Shown here piece after piece: positions 17,419-27,900 of a DNA stretch of 55,487 bases. The translations under genes were made by a program, and so were the position numbers. The notes under the pieces were generated by a model that saw only the letters and a program-made list of their open reading frames with translations, was not told the DNA's origin and made no database searches. The stretch comes from an uncultured Bacteroidales bacterium (GTDB lineage: Bacteria; Bacteroidota; Bacteroidia; Bacteroidales; UBA932): NCBI GenBank assembly GCA_900320795.1, contig ONTQ01000011.1:1-55487 (forward strand), given 5' to 3'. Position 1 is the first letter of the stretch. Every line of letters starts with the position of its first letter.

Positions 17419-19936
17419 ATTGGGAATCAGACTATTGGCGCTGGCCCTCATCCTCCCGGGGATGACATGGGCCCAGGATGTTTTTCCGGACGGGAAACCC
17501 ATGCCGGAATGGTTCCGCGATGTCCGGAAGGCCGAGCTTGCGTCCCTTGGAGAGCCGTATGTGATTACCCGTTACGGGGTAAAGCGGAATTCCTCCGAAG
17601 TACAGACGGAAGTTATCCAGAAGGTAATCGACCTGGCTGCGGAGAAAGGGGGTGTGGTGGTGGTCCCAAAAGGGACCTTTGTCTGCGGAGCCCTTCATTT
17701 CAAGCCCGGAACCCATCTCTGGATTGAAGGGACCCTGAAGGGGTCGGACCGGGTGAAGGATTTCCCTTTGGAGACCACCCGCATCGAGGGGCAGACCTGC
17801 ACCTATTTCCCGGCGCTCATCAACATTGACGGGGTGGATGGCTTCGTGCTGGGCGGCCCGGGTACCCTGGACGGGAGCGGCACGGAGTTCTGGCGGGAGA
17901 TGAAAACCCGCTGGAGCTGGAACGGCGAGGCCACCAACAAGGATGGGCAGCGTCCCCGGCTGGTGTTCATTTCCAACAGCAGCCACGTGACGGTGCAGGA
18001 CCTCCACCTGAAAGACAGTCCCTTCTGGACCCAGCACGCCTACAAGAGCCACCATCTCCGTTTCCTGGACCTGACGGTCACTTCGCCTACCAGCGGGGAA
18101 TTGAGGGGCTACAGCACGGACGCCATTGATTTGGATGCCTGCCATGATGTACTGGTCAAGGGTTGTTATATGGACGTTTTCGACGACGGAGTCGTCCTCA
18201 AGGGAGGAAAGGGCACTTTTGCCGACTTGGATCCGGACAACGGCCCCAACGAGGATATCCTTATCGAGGACTGCACTTTCGGGCAGACTCACGGCTGTCT
18301 CACCCTGGGCAGCGAGTGCGTGGCGGCCCGGAATGTGATCCTGCGGAACTGCGTTGCGGAAAACACCCGCTCCGTCCTCTGGCTCAAACTGCGCCCCGAC
18401 ACACCGCAGAAATACGAATACATTCACGTGGAGAATGTCTCCGGCCGATCCGGCATCGTGCTCAAGGTCCGTCCCTGGACCCAGTATTACAAGCGGGAGC
18501 CCCGGGCCGATATGCCGGTCACCCTATGTAACCATGTGTCTCTTAATGATATAAGGATAGATTCCCCCCATCCCGTTGATTTGGAACGGTCTGACCAGTA
18601 TGTTCTGAATGATTTTGCCTGGGACGGAAAGGACCTTCTGGAAAAAGGGGAGGAGAAGAAATACGAGGGCTGGAGTGCCGCCCGGCAGGAGGCGGCGCGG
18701 AAAGCTGCTTTCGCGAACTTGAATTATGATCGGGATGCAGTTCCGGCCTTCACGCTGGAAGACCCGCTGGCTTTCTGCGACGGCAGAAAATTGACATCGG
18801 CCGACGAATGGCCTGCCCGCCGGCAGGAAATCCTGTCCCTTTTCCAGCGGGAAATGTATGGACAGATGCCTTCTCCCGCCCCCATCTGGTGTGAACTGCT
18901 GGAGGAGGGAAGCACCCTTACGGGCTTTGCCACCCGCCGGCAGGTTCGGATGTGGTTCCGCGAAGACAAGACCGGTCCCAAGATAGACTGGCTCATCATA
19001 ACGCCGGCCCACGTGCAGGGCCCGGTCCCGGTGATTCTGCTTCTCAACTATACCGGCAACCACGAACTTCTTAAAGATCCCGAAATCCTGCTTCCCGACC
19101 AGTGGATGCGCGTCCCCCGCCACGAACGGGGACACTATAACCTGGACGGAGAGGACACCGTGTTTCCGGTGAGTTCCCTCATCGCCCGGGGCTATGCCGT
19201 TGTAACGGCTTGCTATTGTGATATTTCCCCCGATCCGGATCCCGGAGCCGAGAAAGACGGTATCATCCTGCAGGACAGTTTCGCCTACAGCCACGGCGTG
19301 TTTGAACTCTGGGGCAGGAGGGATCCCTCCCGCGCGGACAACACCACGGCGCTCGCCGCCTGGGCATGGGGGCTGATGCGGGGGATGGACATGATTGTCC
19401 AGGACCCGGGACTGGACCAGGACAGGGTGGTGGTCACCGGTTATTCCCGTCTCGGGAAGGCGGCCCTCCTGGCCGGAGCCTTCGACGAGCGCATCCCGGT
19501 TACGGTTCCCATCCAGTCCGGAGGTGGCGGCGTTCCTCTTGCCAAGCATTTCTATGGCGAAAGCATTGCCACGGAAGTGGCATCCTTCCGCCATTGGTAT
19601 TGCCGGGCCTATGACAAGTATGCCGGCCATGAGCAGGAGATGCCTTTCGACCAGCATCTGCTTCTCAGTTGCCTTGCGCCGCGGGCTGTCCTTGTCGAGG
19701 GCTATGATGCGCCCTGGTTTGATACGGAAGGCGAGTTTCTGGCCGTTCAGGCGGCCGCTCCCGTATGGGCGTTCCTGGGACAGCCGGGTCTTCCGGCAGT
19801 GCCCTGGCCGGCCGATTATGACCGTTCTGCCATCGGAGAAAAAGTGGGATACGTCCGCCGCGACGGCGGGCATGGCATATCGGCCTATGACTGGATGTGG
19901 ATGATGGATTTTGCCGACCAGATTTGGAATCAATAA
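17411..19936 (+). CDS. Bifunctional GH28 polygalacturonase-type / CE15 glucuronoyl esterase fusion
   Basis: Secreted protein of 841 residues (signal peptide ending GMTWA) with two catalytic halves. Residues about 50-430 are a GH28 beta-helix: STDAIDLDACHDVLV (Asp 237), VFDDGVVLKGGKG (Asp 258/259), QTHGCLTLGSE (His 294) and LWLKLRP match the NTD, DD, GHG and RxK-type sites of galacturonan or rhamnogalacturonan hydrolases. Residues about 455-841 resemble CE15 alpha/beta hydrolases, which cleave esters of glucuronic acid: VVVTGYSRLGKAALLAGAF has the nucleophile Ser 679, then MPFDQHLLLSCLAPRAVLVE, and RRDGGHGISAYDW has His 821. The open frame extends upstream to 17204, but the first part is out-of-frame GH3 sequence; the signal peptide fixes the start at 17411, overlapping the GH3 stop by 8 bp. 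The fusion would couple removal of an ester to cleavage of an acidic backbone. Confidence 0.87.
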   Translation: MNKLGIRLLALALILPGMTWAQDVFPDGKPMPEWFRDVRKAELASLGEPYVITRYGVKRNSSEVQTEVIQKVIDLAAEKGGVVVVPKGTFVCGALHFKPGTHLWIEGTLKGSDRVKDFPLETTRIEGQTCTYFPALINIDGVDGFVLGGPGTLDGSGTEFWREMKTRWSWNGEATNKDGQRPRLVFISNSSHVTVQDLHLKDSPFWTQHAYKSHHLRFLDLTVTSPTSGELRGYSTDAIDLDACHDVLVKGCYMDVFDDGVVLKGGKGTFADLDPDNGPNEDILIEDCTFGQTHGCLTLGSECVAARNVILRNCVAENTRSVLWLKLRPDTPQKYEYIHVENVSGRSGIVLKVRPWTQYYKREPRADMPVTLCNHVSLNDIRIDSPHPVDLERSDQYVLNDFAWDGKDLLEKGEEKKYEGWSAARQEAARKAAFANLNYDRDAVPAFTLEDPLAFCDGRKLTSADEWPARRQEILSLFQREMYGQMPSPAPIWCELLEEGSTLTGFATRRQVRMWFREDKTGPKIDWLIITPAHVQGPVPVILLLNYTGNHELLKDPEILLPDQWMRVPRHERGHYNLDGEDTVFPVSSLIARGYAVVTACYCDISPDPDPGAEKDGIILQDSFAYSHGVFELWGRRDPSRADNTTALAAWAWGLMRGMDMIVQDPGLDQDRVVVTGYSRLGKAALLAGAFDERIPVTVPIQSGGGGVPLAKHFYGESIATEVASFRHWYCRAYDKYAGHEQEMPFDQHLLLSCLAPRAVLVEGYDAPWFDTEGEFLAVQAAAPVWAFLGQPGLPAVPWPADYDRSAIGEKVGYVRRDGGHGISAYDWMWMMDFADQIWNQ

Positions 19937-19947
19937 AACGAAATAAG

Positions 19948-22152
19948 ATGATGTACCGTTTCCACCTTTTCTTTTCTTCCCTATGCGTCCTCGTCCTGGG
20001 GATGCTGGTTTCCTGCAACACGTCCCACACCCTGTTCCATGACGGGGTTTCGGAATATACCATCGTGCTGGACGGGCAGACTTCCGGAATCGAGCAGTAT
20101 GCCGCCCAGGAACTGCAGTACTGGGTAGAACAGGTAAGCGGCGTCTCCCTTTCCATCGTAAACGGACCGGCGGAGGGAAAGTGTCTTATCCTGAGTACGT
20201 TGGATCCGGGGGGAAGAGAAGATGGCTTTGTTTATTACAGTAAAGGGGCCGATATTCATTTTGAAGGCCGGGGCCCCCGCGGGACCCTCTATAGTGTGTA
20301 TTCATTCCTGGAAGAGGAACTGGGTTGCCGCTGGTATTCCTCCAAGGTCAGCGTGGCTCCGCACCAGGATTCCTGGAAGTTCGGAAAACTGCGCCGGGAA
20401 GAGACTCCCGGCATCCTGATTCGCGACAACTGCGTACTGGATGTGCGTTCCAACCCCGTCTTTTCGGCCCGGATGCGGAACAACTTCATCCGCATCCCTT
20501 CTCCCGACGGAAAGGGAACCCTCGAGGGCAGTGCCGAAGGCTATTGGGGCGTCCATGCCCTGGGCTATTTCCTGCCGGCAAACCAATACTTTGCTACCCA
20601 TCCGGAGTACTTCTGCCTGCGGGACGGTCAGCGCTATGGCGGTTATGGCCAGCCTTGCCTTTCCAATCCCGATGTGCTTCAGATCGTCATCGAAGGCGTC
20701 CGGCGGGTCATGCGGGAGCAGCCGGATTATCTGATTTATTCGGTGGAGCAGCAGGATGACCAACTCTACTGCGAGTGCGACGCCTGCCAGGGGCTCTCGG
20801 CCAAATATGGCGGCGAATCCGGTGTAATGGTCTGGTTTGTGAACCAGGTGGCCGATGCCGTGCGGGAGGAGTTCCCGGACAAGTTCATCGGCACCTTTGC
20901 CTATCAATATACGCGGCACGCCCCCAAGGACATCGTCCCCCGCGACAATGTGGTGATCCGCCTGTGCAGCATCGAGTGCTGCCTGCTCCATCCTTACGAT
21001 GCCTGTGAACAGAACCAGGCTTTCCTGAAGGACCTGGAAGAATGGAGTGCTATCGCCCCGCACCTGTACATCTGGGATTATGTGACGGACTTCTCCCAAT
21101 ATACCTTGCCGGTGGCCAACTGGAAATCCATGCAGCCGCACATCCGCGACTTCGTGGACAACCACGCAATCGGCATTTTGGAAGAGGGGGATTACCAGAC
21201 GGTTTCCTGCGAACTTCGCGAACTTCGTTCCTGGGTCCTCTCCAAACTGATGTGGAATCCAGATGCCTCCATGGATGAACTGATCCTGGACTTCACCGAA
21301 GGGTATTACGGCCCGGCCGGCCGCTATGTCCGGGAATACCTGGACCTGGAAGAGCGCATTCTCATGCGCGAGGGCATGCACCGCAACTGCTACATCGGCG
21401 CTGCCGATGAGATTTATACCGATGAATTTATCCGTGAAGGGCGCCGGATTTTCGCCGGGGCGCGGAAGGCTGTAGCCGGAAACCCCGAACTGCTGGACCG
21501 CGTAGAGACGGCCGAAATGCCGCTTTGCTTCCTTCAGATGTATAAGAATCCCCTCTGGGGCTTCAATGAAAAGGCCGATGAAGTGGTGCGCCGCACCATG
21601 GAGCGGGAGGGAATGGACCGTCTGGCGGAGGGCGCCTGGGCCGGAGGATTCATGACCGTAAAGAATCTGCTGGAGCATTATGACAAACTGAAGGAAGACC
21701 TCGGCAACGCGGAGTCCCTGCCGGCATCCCTGACATCGGCCCCCGCTGAAAAAGGCTTCCGCTATGTCCGCTACGAAGGGGACTTCCTCTCCACAACGGA
21801 GATGATCCGTCGCGGAAAAGTGGTGGACCAGGGCCTTACTGACCATGTTTTCATTGATGAAGACCCGGAGACAGATCACTTCGGCTATGTTTTCAAAGGC
21901 GTTCTGGAGATTCCCCAAGAGGGAATGTATCAACTCCGCGTGCTCTCCGATGACGGTGCCGTAGTGTTCCTGGACGGGAAGCCGATGATTGCCCAGGACG
22001 GTTCCCATAGTCCCCAGCTGTCCATTCGCTACCTGCGTCTCGAGAAAGGGTATCACAGTTGTGAAATCCGTTATTTTGAAGACTGCGAGGGACAGGAGCT
22101 GGATGTGACCCTGATGGGAGAAGACGGCTCCGACGCGCTCATATTTTTGTAA
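19948..22152 (+). CDS. DUF4838 (GH163-like) lipoprotein with C-terminal PA14-like module
   Basis: Lipoprotein of 734 residues (LCVLVLGMLVSC). Residues about 35-130 are an alpha-glucuronidase/GH20b-like N-terminal domain (EQYAAQELQYWVEQVSGVSL; GRGPRGTLYSVYSFLEEELG). A TIM-barrel-like DUF4838 region follows (SVEQQDDQLYCECDACQ; IGTFAYQYTRHAPKDI; LYIWDYVTDFSQY; GILEEGDYQT). As I recall, DUF4838 contains the GH163 endo-beta-N-acetylglucosaminidases active on complex N-glycans, so a GlcNAc-type endo activity is possible; GlcA activity is another. Residues about 605-734 form a PA14-like module of the same subtype as in the GH92 proteins (FGYVFKGVLEIPQEG; LSDDGAVVFLDG; QDGSHS). Two adjacent ATGs (19948, 19951) are possible starts. 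Confidence 0.72.
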   Translation: MMYRFHLFFSSLCVLVLGMLVSCNTSHTLFHDGVSEYTIVLDGQTSGIEQYAAQELQYWVEQVSGVSLSIVNGPAEGKCLILSTLDPGGREDGFVYYSKGADIHFEGRGPRGTLYSVYSFLEEELGCRWYSSKVSVAPHQDSWKFGKLRREETPGILIRDNCVLDVRSNPVFSARMRNNFIRIPSPDGKGTLEGSAEGYWGVHALGYFLPANQYFATHPEYFCLRDGQRYGGYGQPCLSNPDVLQIVIEGVRRVMREQPDYLIYSVEQQDDQLYCECDACQGLSAKYGGESGVMVWFVNQVADAVREEFPDKFIGTFAYQYTRHAPKDIVPRDNVVIRLCSIECCLLHPYDACEQNQAFLKDLEEWSAIAPHLYIWDYVTDFSQYTLPVANWKSMQPHIRDFVDNHAIGILEEGDYQTVSCELRELRSWVLSKLMWNPDASMDELILDFTEGYYGPAGRYVREYLDLEERILMREGMHRNCYIGAADEIYTDEFIREGRRIFAGARKAVAGNPELLDRVETAEMPLCFLQMYKNPLWGFNEKADEVVRRTMEREGMDRLAEGAWAGGFMTVKNLLEHYDKLKEDLGNAESLPASLTSAPAEKGFRYVRYEGDFLSTTEMIRRGKVVDQGLTDHVFIDEDPETDHFGYVFKGVLEIPQEGMYQLRVLSDDGAVVFLDGKPMIAQDGSHSPQLSIRYLRLEKGYHSCEIRYFEDCEGQELDVTLMGEDGSDALIFL

Positions 22153-22171
22153 ACCATTAATATACACTGAT

Positions 22172-23068
22172 ATGAAAAAGATTTTATTTGCTTTTGCGGC
22201 CGTACTGATGCTGGCTTCCTGCTGCCGGCAGGCCCCTCGGAAAGAGCTGGCTTCCCATGTGATTGTCATCGGCCTGGACGGCTGGGGCTCCTGGTGCATG
22301 GAAAAGGGACAATACCCCTTCATCAAGGAAATGATGCAGGAAGGCTCCTGGACGCTGCTCAAGCGCCCCGTGCTTCCTTCCGACAGCGGCCCCAACTGGG
22401 CGGCCATGATGAACGGCACGCCGGTGGAATCTTCCGGCTGGTACGGAAACGACCCGGAGCCCCGCTTCAAGCCCCTTGTCCAGACGGAACATAAAAACCA
22501 GCCCACTTTCTTCCACCTTATGAAAGAGCAGCGTCCCGCCGACGAGTGCGGCGTGGTGTGCGAGTGGGGAGATTTCCTCAATTATGCCGATACCCTGTGC
22601 CTGGATTATTACAAACGCATCCATCACGCTTCCCAGTATCCGGACGCTGTGGTGGAGGAGAGCGTAAAGTACATTACCGAGAAGAAACCCACCCTGTGCT
22701 TCATCCATATTGATGCACTGGACCACATGGGCCATGCCTTCGGACAGGGTTCTGACGAGTATTATGCCGAACTTCCGCTGGTGGACGAGCGTGTCCGTAA
22801 GATCGTGGAAGGCGTGAAAGCGGCCGGCATTTACGATGACAGCATCATTATGATTACTTCCGACCACGGCCATATCGGCGGCAGTCATGGCGGTTACAGC
22901 CAGCTGGAATTGGAGACGCCCTTCGTGATTTGGGGAAAAGGCGTGAAGAAGAACCACGAGATTAAAGAGACGATGATTCAGTATGACATGGCTGCCACGG
23001 TGGCCAAAATCCTGAATCTGGAAACTCCCCAGAGTTGGAGGGGAAAGGCTCTTGACGTTTTTGAATAA
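22172..23068 (+). CDS. Type I phosphodiesterase/nucleotide pyrophosphatase-like lipoprotein (AlkP superfamily)
   Basis: Exported lipoprotein of 298 residues (MKKILFAFAAVLMLASC). Alkaline-phosphatase-superfamily metal sites are visible: VIVIGLDGWGSW (first Asp), PVLPSDSGPNWAAMMNG (probable Ser nucleophile), IHIDALDHMGHAFGQ (Asp and His ligands), MITSDHGHIGG and SHGGYSQLELETPFVIWGKG (late His). The C terminus (YDMAATVAKILNLETPQSWRG) is typical for the group. It lacks the sulfatase signature. It is the second AlkP-type enzyme of the locus, this one without a binding module, and lies 19 bp after the DUF4838 gene and 6 bp before GH127. It probably removes a phosphate or phosphodiester substituent; the substrate is unknown. 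Confidence 0.85.
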   Translation: MKKILFAFAAVLMLASCCRQAPRKELASHVIVIGLDGWGSWCMEKGQYPFIKEMMQEGSWTLLKRPVLPSDSGPNWAAMMNGTPVESSGWYGNDPEPRFKPLVQTEHKNQPTFFHLMKEQRPADECGVVCEWGDFLNYADTLCLDYYKRIHHASQYPDAVVEESVKYITEKKPTLCFIHIDALDHMGHAFGQGSDEYYAELPLVDERVRKIVEGVKAAGIYDDSIIMITSDHGHIGGSHGGYSQLELETPFVIWGKGVKKNHEIKETMIQYDMAATVAKILNLETPQSWRGKALDVFE

Positions 23069-23074
23069 GAAGCC

Positions 23075-24928
23075 ATGAAACGATTGTCCGTCCTTGCCTT
23101 GGCCTTGCTGGTGGCAGCCTGCCAGGCCCCCGAGGAAGAGAGCATGAAGCGGCTGATGCCGGTAAATTTCTTTTCCGTAACCATCAATGACGCTTTCTGG
23201 ACCCCGCGCCTTCTCATCCACAAGGATGTCACCCTTCCGGTGTGCATCGACCAGATTGAGAACCAGACGGGCCGAATCCGCAATTTCGAGAATGCCGCCA
23301 GGGGAGAAGGGGAGCATTCCGGTATCTTTTTCGATGACTCGGATGTGTACAAGGCCCTGGAAGGCATGGCCTATTCCCTGCAGATTGAACCGGACCCCGA
23401 ACTGGAAGCCAAGTGCAACGAATGGGTGGACAAGTTCTACGCCGCGCAGCAGCCGGACGGTTATCTGAATACGTATTATACCCTCACCGGGCTGGAGAAC
23501 CGCTGGCACGATATGGACCGGCACGAGATGTACTGCGCCGGCCACATGACCGAGGCGGCCGTGGCGTATTACCAGGCTACGGGACGCCGCCGCCTCCTGG
23601 AAGTGAGTGAACGGATGGCCAATCATATGATGAGTGTCTTCGGCCCCGGCAAGCGCCATTGGGTTCCCGGTCACGAGGAAATCGAACTGGCCCTTGTCAA
23701 ACTGTACGAGGTAACCGGAGAAAAGAAGTACCTGGATTTCGCTCTCTGGCTGCTGGATGAACGCGGCCATGGTTACGGGTCTTACGGAGACGACCGTGTC
23801 TGGCCTGCCGTCTATTACCAGGACGAGGTCCCGGTGCGGGAACTGTCCCGGATAACCGGACATGCCGTCCGTTCCATGTATCTGTATTGCGGCATGGCCG
23901 ATGTGGCTGCCTATACCGGGGATAAGGAACTGATCGCCGCCCTGGACCGTCTCTGGGACCATGTGGTGAACCGGAACATGTACATCACCGGCGGTATCGG
24001 CCAGTCTTCCCGGAATGAAGGCATCACGGAAGACTATGACCTTCCCAACCTGACGGCCTATTGCGAGACCTGTGCTTCGGTAGGGATGGTATTCTGGAAC
24101 TGGCGGATGAACCAGTTCACCGGCGATGCCAAGTATATCGACGTGATGGAACGGTCCCTGTACAACGGAGCCCTGGCGGGCATTTCCCTCAGGGGAGACC
24201 GTTTCTTCTACGTGAATCCCCTGGAATCGCTGGGCGGTCACCATCGGCAGGAATGGTTTGGCTGCGCCTGCTGCCCCAGCCAGATCTGCCGTTTTATCCC
24301 CTCCGTGGGCAATTATGCCTATGGCACTTCCGAAAAAGCCCTCTGGGTGAACCTCTATATGGGAAGTGACGTGACGGTGAAACTGGCGGGGAAGGAGATG
24401 AAGGTACACCAGACCACCTCTTATCCCTGGGATGGCAACGTGACGCTGGAGATGGGCCTTCAGAAACCCGTAAAGGGCGAAATCCGCCTTCGCATCCCCG
24501 GCTGGTGCAAGGATTATACGCTTGCCGTGAACGGCCATGCCGTCAGCGCTCCCGTGGAGAAGGGTTATGCGGTACTCGGCGGCAAGTGGAAAGATAAGGA
24601 CAAGATTGAACTGGTCTTGAATATGCCGGTGGAGGTGGTCGCGGCCGATCCCCGCGTCAAGGAGGACGAGGGCAAGCGTGCCGTCCAGCGCGGCCCCATC
24701 GTGTACTGCATCGAAGAGGTGGACAATCCGGAAGGATTCGACGACCTGGCGCTCACCGGAGGGATGGATTTCAAGGTGGAGAAACTGCCCAAAAAACAAT
24801 GGTGGGGACACGAGATTATGCAGATATCGGCCCGCACCGGGGAAGAGGAGATGACCCTTATTCCGTACTTTGCCTGGGACAACCGCGAAGCCGGAAAAAT
24901 GAAAGTTTGGATTCCTTTTAAAGACTGA
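23075..24928 (+). CDS. GH127 beta-L-arabinofuranosidase
   Basis: Lipoprotein of 617 residues (MKRLSVLALALLVAAC). GH127 retaining enzymes use a zinc-bound cysteine nucleophile to release beta-L-arabinofuranose. The N terminus (VTINDAFWTPRLLI) and the (alpha/alpha)6 barrel (QQPDGYLNTYYT; YCAGHMTEAAVAYYQATG; VYYQDEVPV; GHAVRSMYLYCG; YITGGIGQS) are characteristic. The metal site can be read: YCETC gives Glu 331 and Cys 333, and GCACCPS gives Cys 399 and Cys 400. This matches the Glu-x-Cys and Cys-Cys arrangement of the Bifidobacterium longum enzyme HypBA1. C-terminal beta-sandwiches complete the family length. It lies 5 bp before the GH78-GH3 gene. Beta-L-arabinofuranose occurs in extensins and in rhamnogalacturonan II, which supports a plant-derived target. 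Confidence 0.94.
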   Translation: MKRLSVLALALLVAACQAPEEESMKRLMPVNFFSVTINDAFWTPRLLIHKDVTLPVCIDQIENQTGRIRNFENAARGEGEHSGIFFDDSDVYKALEGMAYSLQIEPDPELEAKCNEWVDKFYAAQQPDGYLNTYYTLTGLENRWHDMDRHEMYCAGHMTEAAVAYYQATGRRRLLEVSERMANHMMSVFGPGKRHWVPGHEEIELALVKLYEVTGEKKYLDFALWLLDERGHGYGSYGDDRVWPAVYYQDEVPVRELSRITGHAVRSMYLYCGMADVAAYTGDKELIAALDRLWDHVVNRNMYITGGIGQSSRNEGITEDYDLPNLTAYCETCASVGMVFWNWRMNQFTGDAKYIDVMERSLYNGALAGISLRGDRFFYVNPLESLGGHHRQEWFGCACCPSQICRFIPSVGNYAYGTSEKALWVNLYMGSDVTVKLAGKEMKVHQTTSYPWDGNVTLEMGLQKPVKGEIRLRIPGWCKDYTLAVNGHAVSAPVEKGYAVLGGKWKDKDKIELVLNMPVEVVAADPRVKEDEGKRAVQRGPIVYCIEEVDNPEGFDDLALTGGMDFKVEKLPKKQWWGHEIMQISARTGEEEMTLIPYFAWDNREAGKMKVWIPFKD

Positions 24929-24933
24929 AAGAT

Positions 24934-27900
24934 ATGAAAAAGACGGGATTTGCGCTCTCTGCGCTTCTTATTTTGGCCGCCTGCAGCGAAAAGGCCCCCA
25001 AGGGGGAGGAGGCTCCGCTGTGGGAGCCCCCGAAGGAAGAGATTGTGGAGATAGACCATACGATGGGCTGTGCCGGAGTGGCCGATGCTCCCAACCAGTG
25101 GATCGCCTTCCGGAAAGATGTGAACCTGAAGACCGTTCCTTCCAAGGCGGAGGCCCGGATATCGGCCGACAGCAAATACTGGCTGTGGGTAAACGGGGAA
25201 CTGGTGGTCTTCGAAGGCGGCCTCAAGCGCGGGCCCAATCCCTCTGACAGTTATTTTGACCGCCTGGACCTGGCTCCTTACCTCAAGAAAGGGGAGAACC
25301 GGGTGGCGCTGCTGCTCTGGTACCTTGGCAAGGATGCTTTCTCGCACAAGAGCAGCGGAACGCCGCAGCTGTGGTTCGACTGCCCGGCCATCGGCAACGA
25401 CGGCTGGCAATGCCGCGTCCATCCCGCCTATGGGACGGCCGATGACCTTCCGGTGCCCAACTTCCGCCTTCCGGAATCCTGCATCCGCTTCGATGCGCAG
25501 AAGGATATGGAAGGCTGGCAGACAGGCTCCCTGGAGGGATTCTCGCCCGCGGTGACGCTGGAGAACACCCTGGGCAAGCTGCATATCCGTCCCATTCCGC
25601 AGTGGAAGGACTTTGGCATCAAGGAGATTGCCTTTGAGACAACGCCCGGTGCGGATGCTGACACCGTGCGGGCGGTCCTGCCCCACAACATGCAGATGAC
25701 CCCCGTCCTCGCGGTGGAGGACCCGGAAGGCGGACACCGGATTGTCATTGAGACCGACCACTCCAAAGTGGGGGTGGAGTGCCTGAGGGCCGAATACATC
25801 ACCAGGCCTGGAAAGCAGACCTACGAGTCCCTGGGCTGGCTCAGCGGACAGCGGATTATCCTGACGGTGGAGCACGGCGCCCGAGTGACGGGCCTCTCCT
25901 ACCGCGAAACCGGCTATGACACCGCCCCCGACGGCAAGTTCAGCTGTTCGGATGAATTTTATAACCTCTTCTGGCAGAAGGGCCTGAGGACCATTTATGT
26001 GAATTCCCGCGACACCTTCTTCGACTGCCCGGACCGCGAAAGGGCCCAGTGGTGGGGAGATATCGTGACCATCACGGGAGAGAGTTTCTACACCTATTCT
26101 CCTTCCCTGTATTCCCTTATCCGGAAGGGCATCCGGGAACTCTGCGACTGGCAACGTCCGGACGATATCCTTTTCTCTCCCATCCCCGGCAACTACGGGG
26201 TGGAGCTGCCCTGCCAGATGCTGGCCGCCGTGGGCCGATACGGTATCTGGAACTACTACATGAACACCGGAGACCTGGAGACCATCCGCTATGTCTATCC
26301 TGCCGTGAAGCGCTATCTGGCCACTTATCACCGGGGCCCCGACGGGCTCATGGCCTGGCACAAGGGAGACTGGAACTGGGGAGACTGGGGCCAAAACCGT
26401 GACCTGCGCCTCCTGCAGAACCTCTGGTATGTCCTGGCCCTGCAATCCATCTCGGACATGGCCGATGCGCTTGGGAATCAGGCCGAAGGCAGTGCCTACT
26501 GGGCGCAGATGCTTTCCCTGTGCGAAGCCATCAACCGGGAGGCCTGGACGGGAACCTGCTACCGGCATCCGGAATATCAGGGTGAGACCGACGACCGGGT
26601 GAATGCCCTTGCCGTACTGGCCGGATTGGCCGACAGGGACAAATACGACGCCCTCTTCGAAGTGTTCAAAACCCATGAACACGCCAGCCCTTACATGGAG
26701 AAGTACGTGATGGAAGCGCTCTTTGCCATCGGCCATGGGGATTATGCGCTGGAGCGTGAGCGTAAAAGATACGATTTCATGGTGAACCATCCCGACTACG
26801 ACACCCTCTTCGAAAACTGGAACGTGGGCGTGAACGGAGACTGGAATTGCGGGAGTGTGAACCATGCCTGGAGCGGCGGCCCGCTGGCCGTTTTCCCTTC
26901 CCGGATGCTGGGAATCGTCCCTACGGAACCCGGTTGGAAACGCTTTACCGTGCGGCCTGACGCTTTCGTCTTTGATGAGTGCTCCCTCTCCTTCCCCACG
27001 GTGGCGGGGACCATCGCCGTCACTTACAGCCGCAGCGGGGACTACATGGAGATTACCGTTCCGGAAGGTACACTTGCCGATGTGTCCCTCCCGGACACTT
27101 TCCTCCGTAAGGCCCTTGGCCCCGGAACACACCGCCTGCCGCTCACTTTCAAGCAGGAAAACACCGCCGGCATGAAGTTCCGGGATGCCTCCCTCCCCGT
27201 GGAAAAGCGGGTGAAAGATCTGATGGGACGCCTTTCCACCGAAGAAAAGGTGCAGCAGATTACGGCCCAACTCCTGTACGGAGGAGAGTTCTATGTGAAG
27301 CGGAATTATCCCGCCGGACATATCCGGAACGTGGGGCATTTCCTGAAAGGGGCTTCTCCCCGGGAGGTGGCCGAGGCCATCAACGAGGATACCCGACGTT
27401 CCATGGCGGCCAGCCGCTGGGGCATTCCGGTGCTGCAGCACGGTGAAGCGCTTCACGGAGCCCAGTGGGGAAGCGCCACCTGCTTCCCGCAGAGCATCGG
27501 CATGGCGGCTACTTTCGATGACGGCTTGTACTACCGTGTCGGCCAGGTGGTGGCGCAGGAACTGCGTGCCGTGGGCGTACGGCAGGTGTATGCTCCAGTG
27601 ATCAATATTACGCGCGACCAGCGCTGGGGCCGAGGGCAGGAGAGTTACGGCGAAGACGTCCTCATGAATTCCCGGATGGGTGTCGCTTATGTGAAAGCCC
27701 TGGAAGAAGGTGGTGTGGTAGCCACCCCCAAGCACTTTGTGGACAATTACGGCGAGGGCGGCCACGATTCATTTGCGTCCACTACCTCGTGGAGGGAACT
27801 CAGGGAAGTATATCTGGAGCCCTTCCGGGCCTGTGTCCAGGAAGGCGGAGCGCGGGGCGTCATGAGTTCCTACAATTCGGTGGACGGTATTCCCTCCTCC

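Noticed and set aside
24565-27765. Very long open frame on the minus strand (about 1066 codons) opposite the GH78-GH3 gene
   Set aside because: It is the antisense shadow of a GC-rich gene with strong third-position bias; the product is His/Gly/Val-rich, without signal peptide or recognisable domain. The same applies to minus-strand frames at 4735-6366, 9308-12154, 13145-14695, 20302-22581, 22184-24811, 38878-41019 and 46736-49003.
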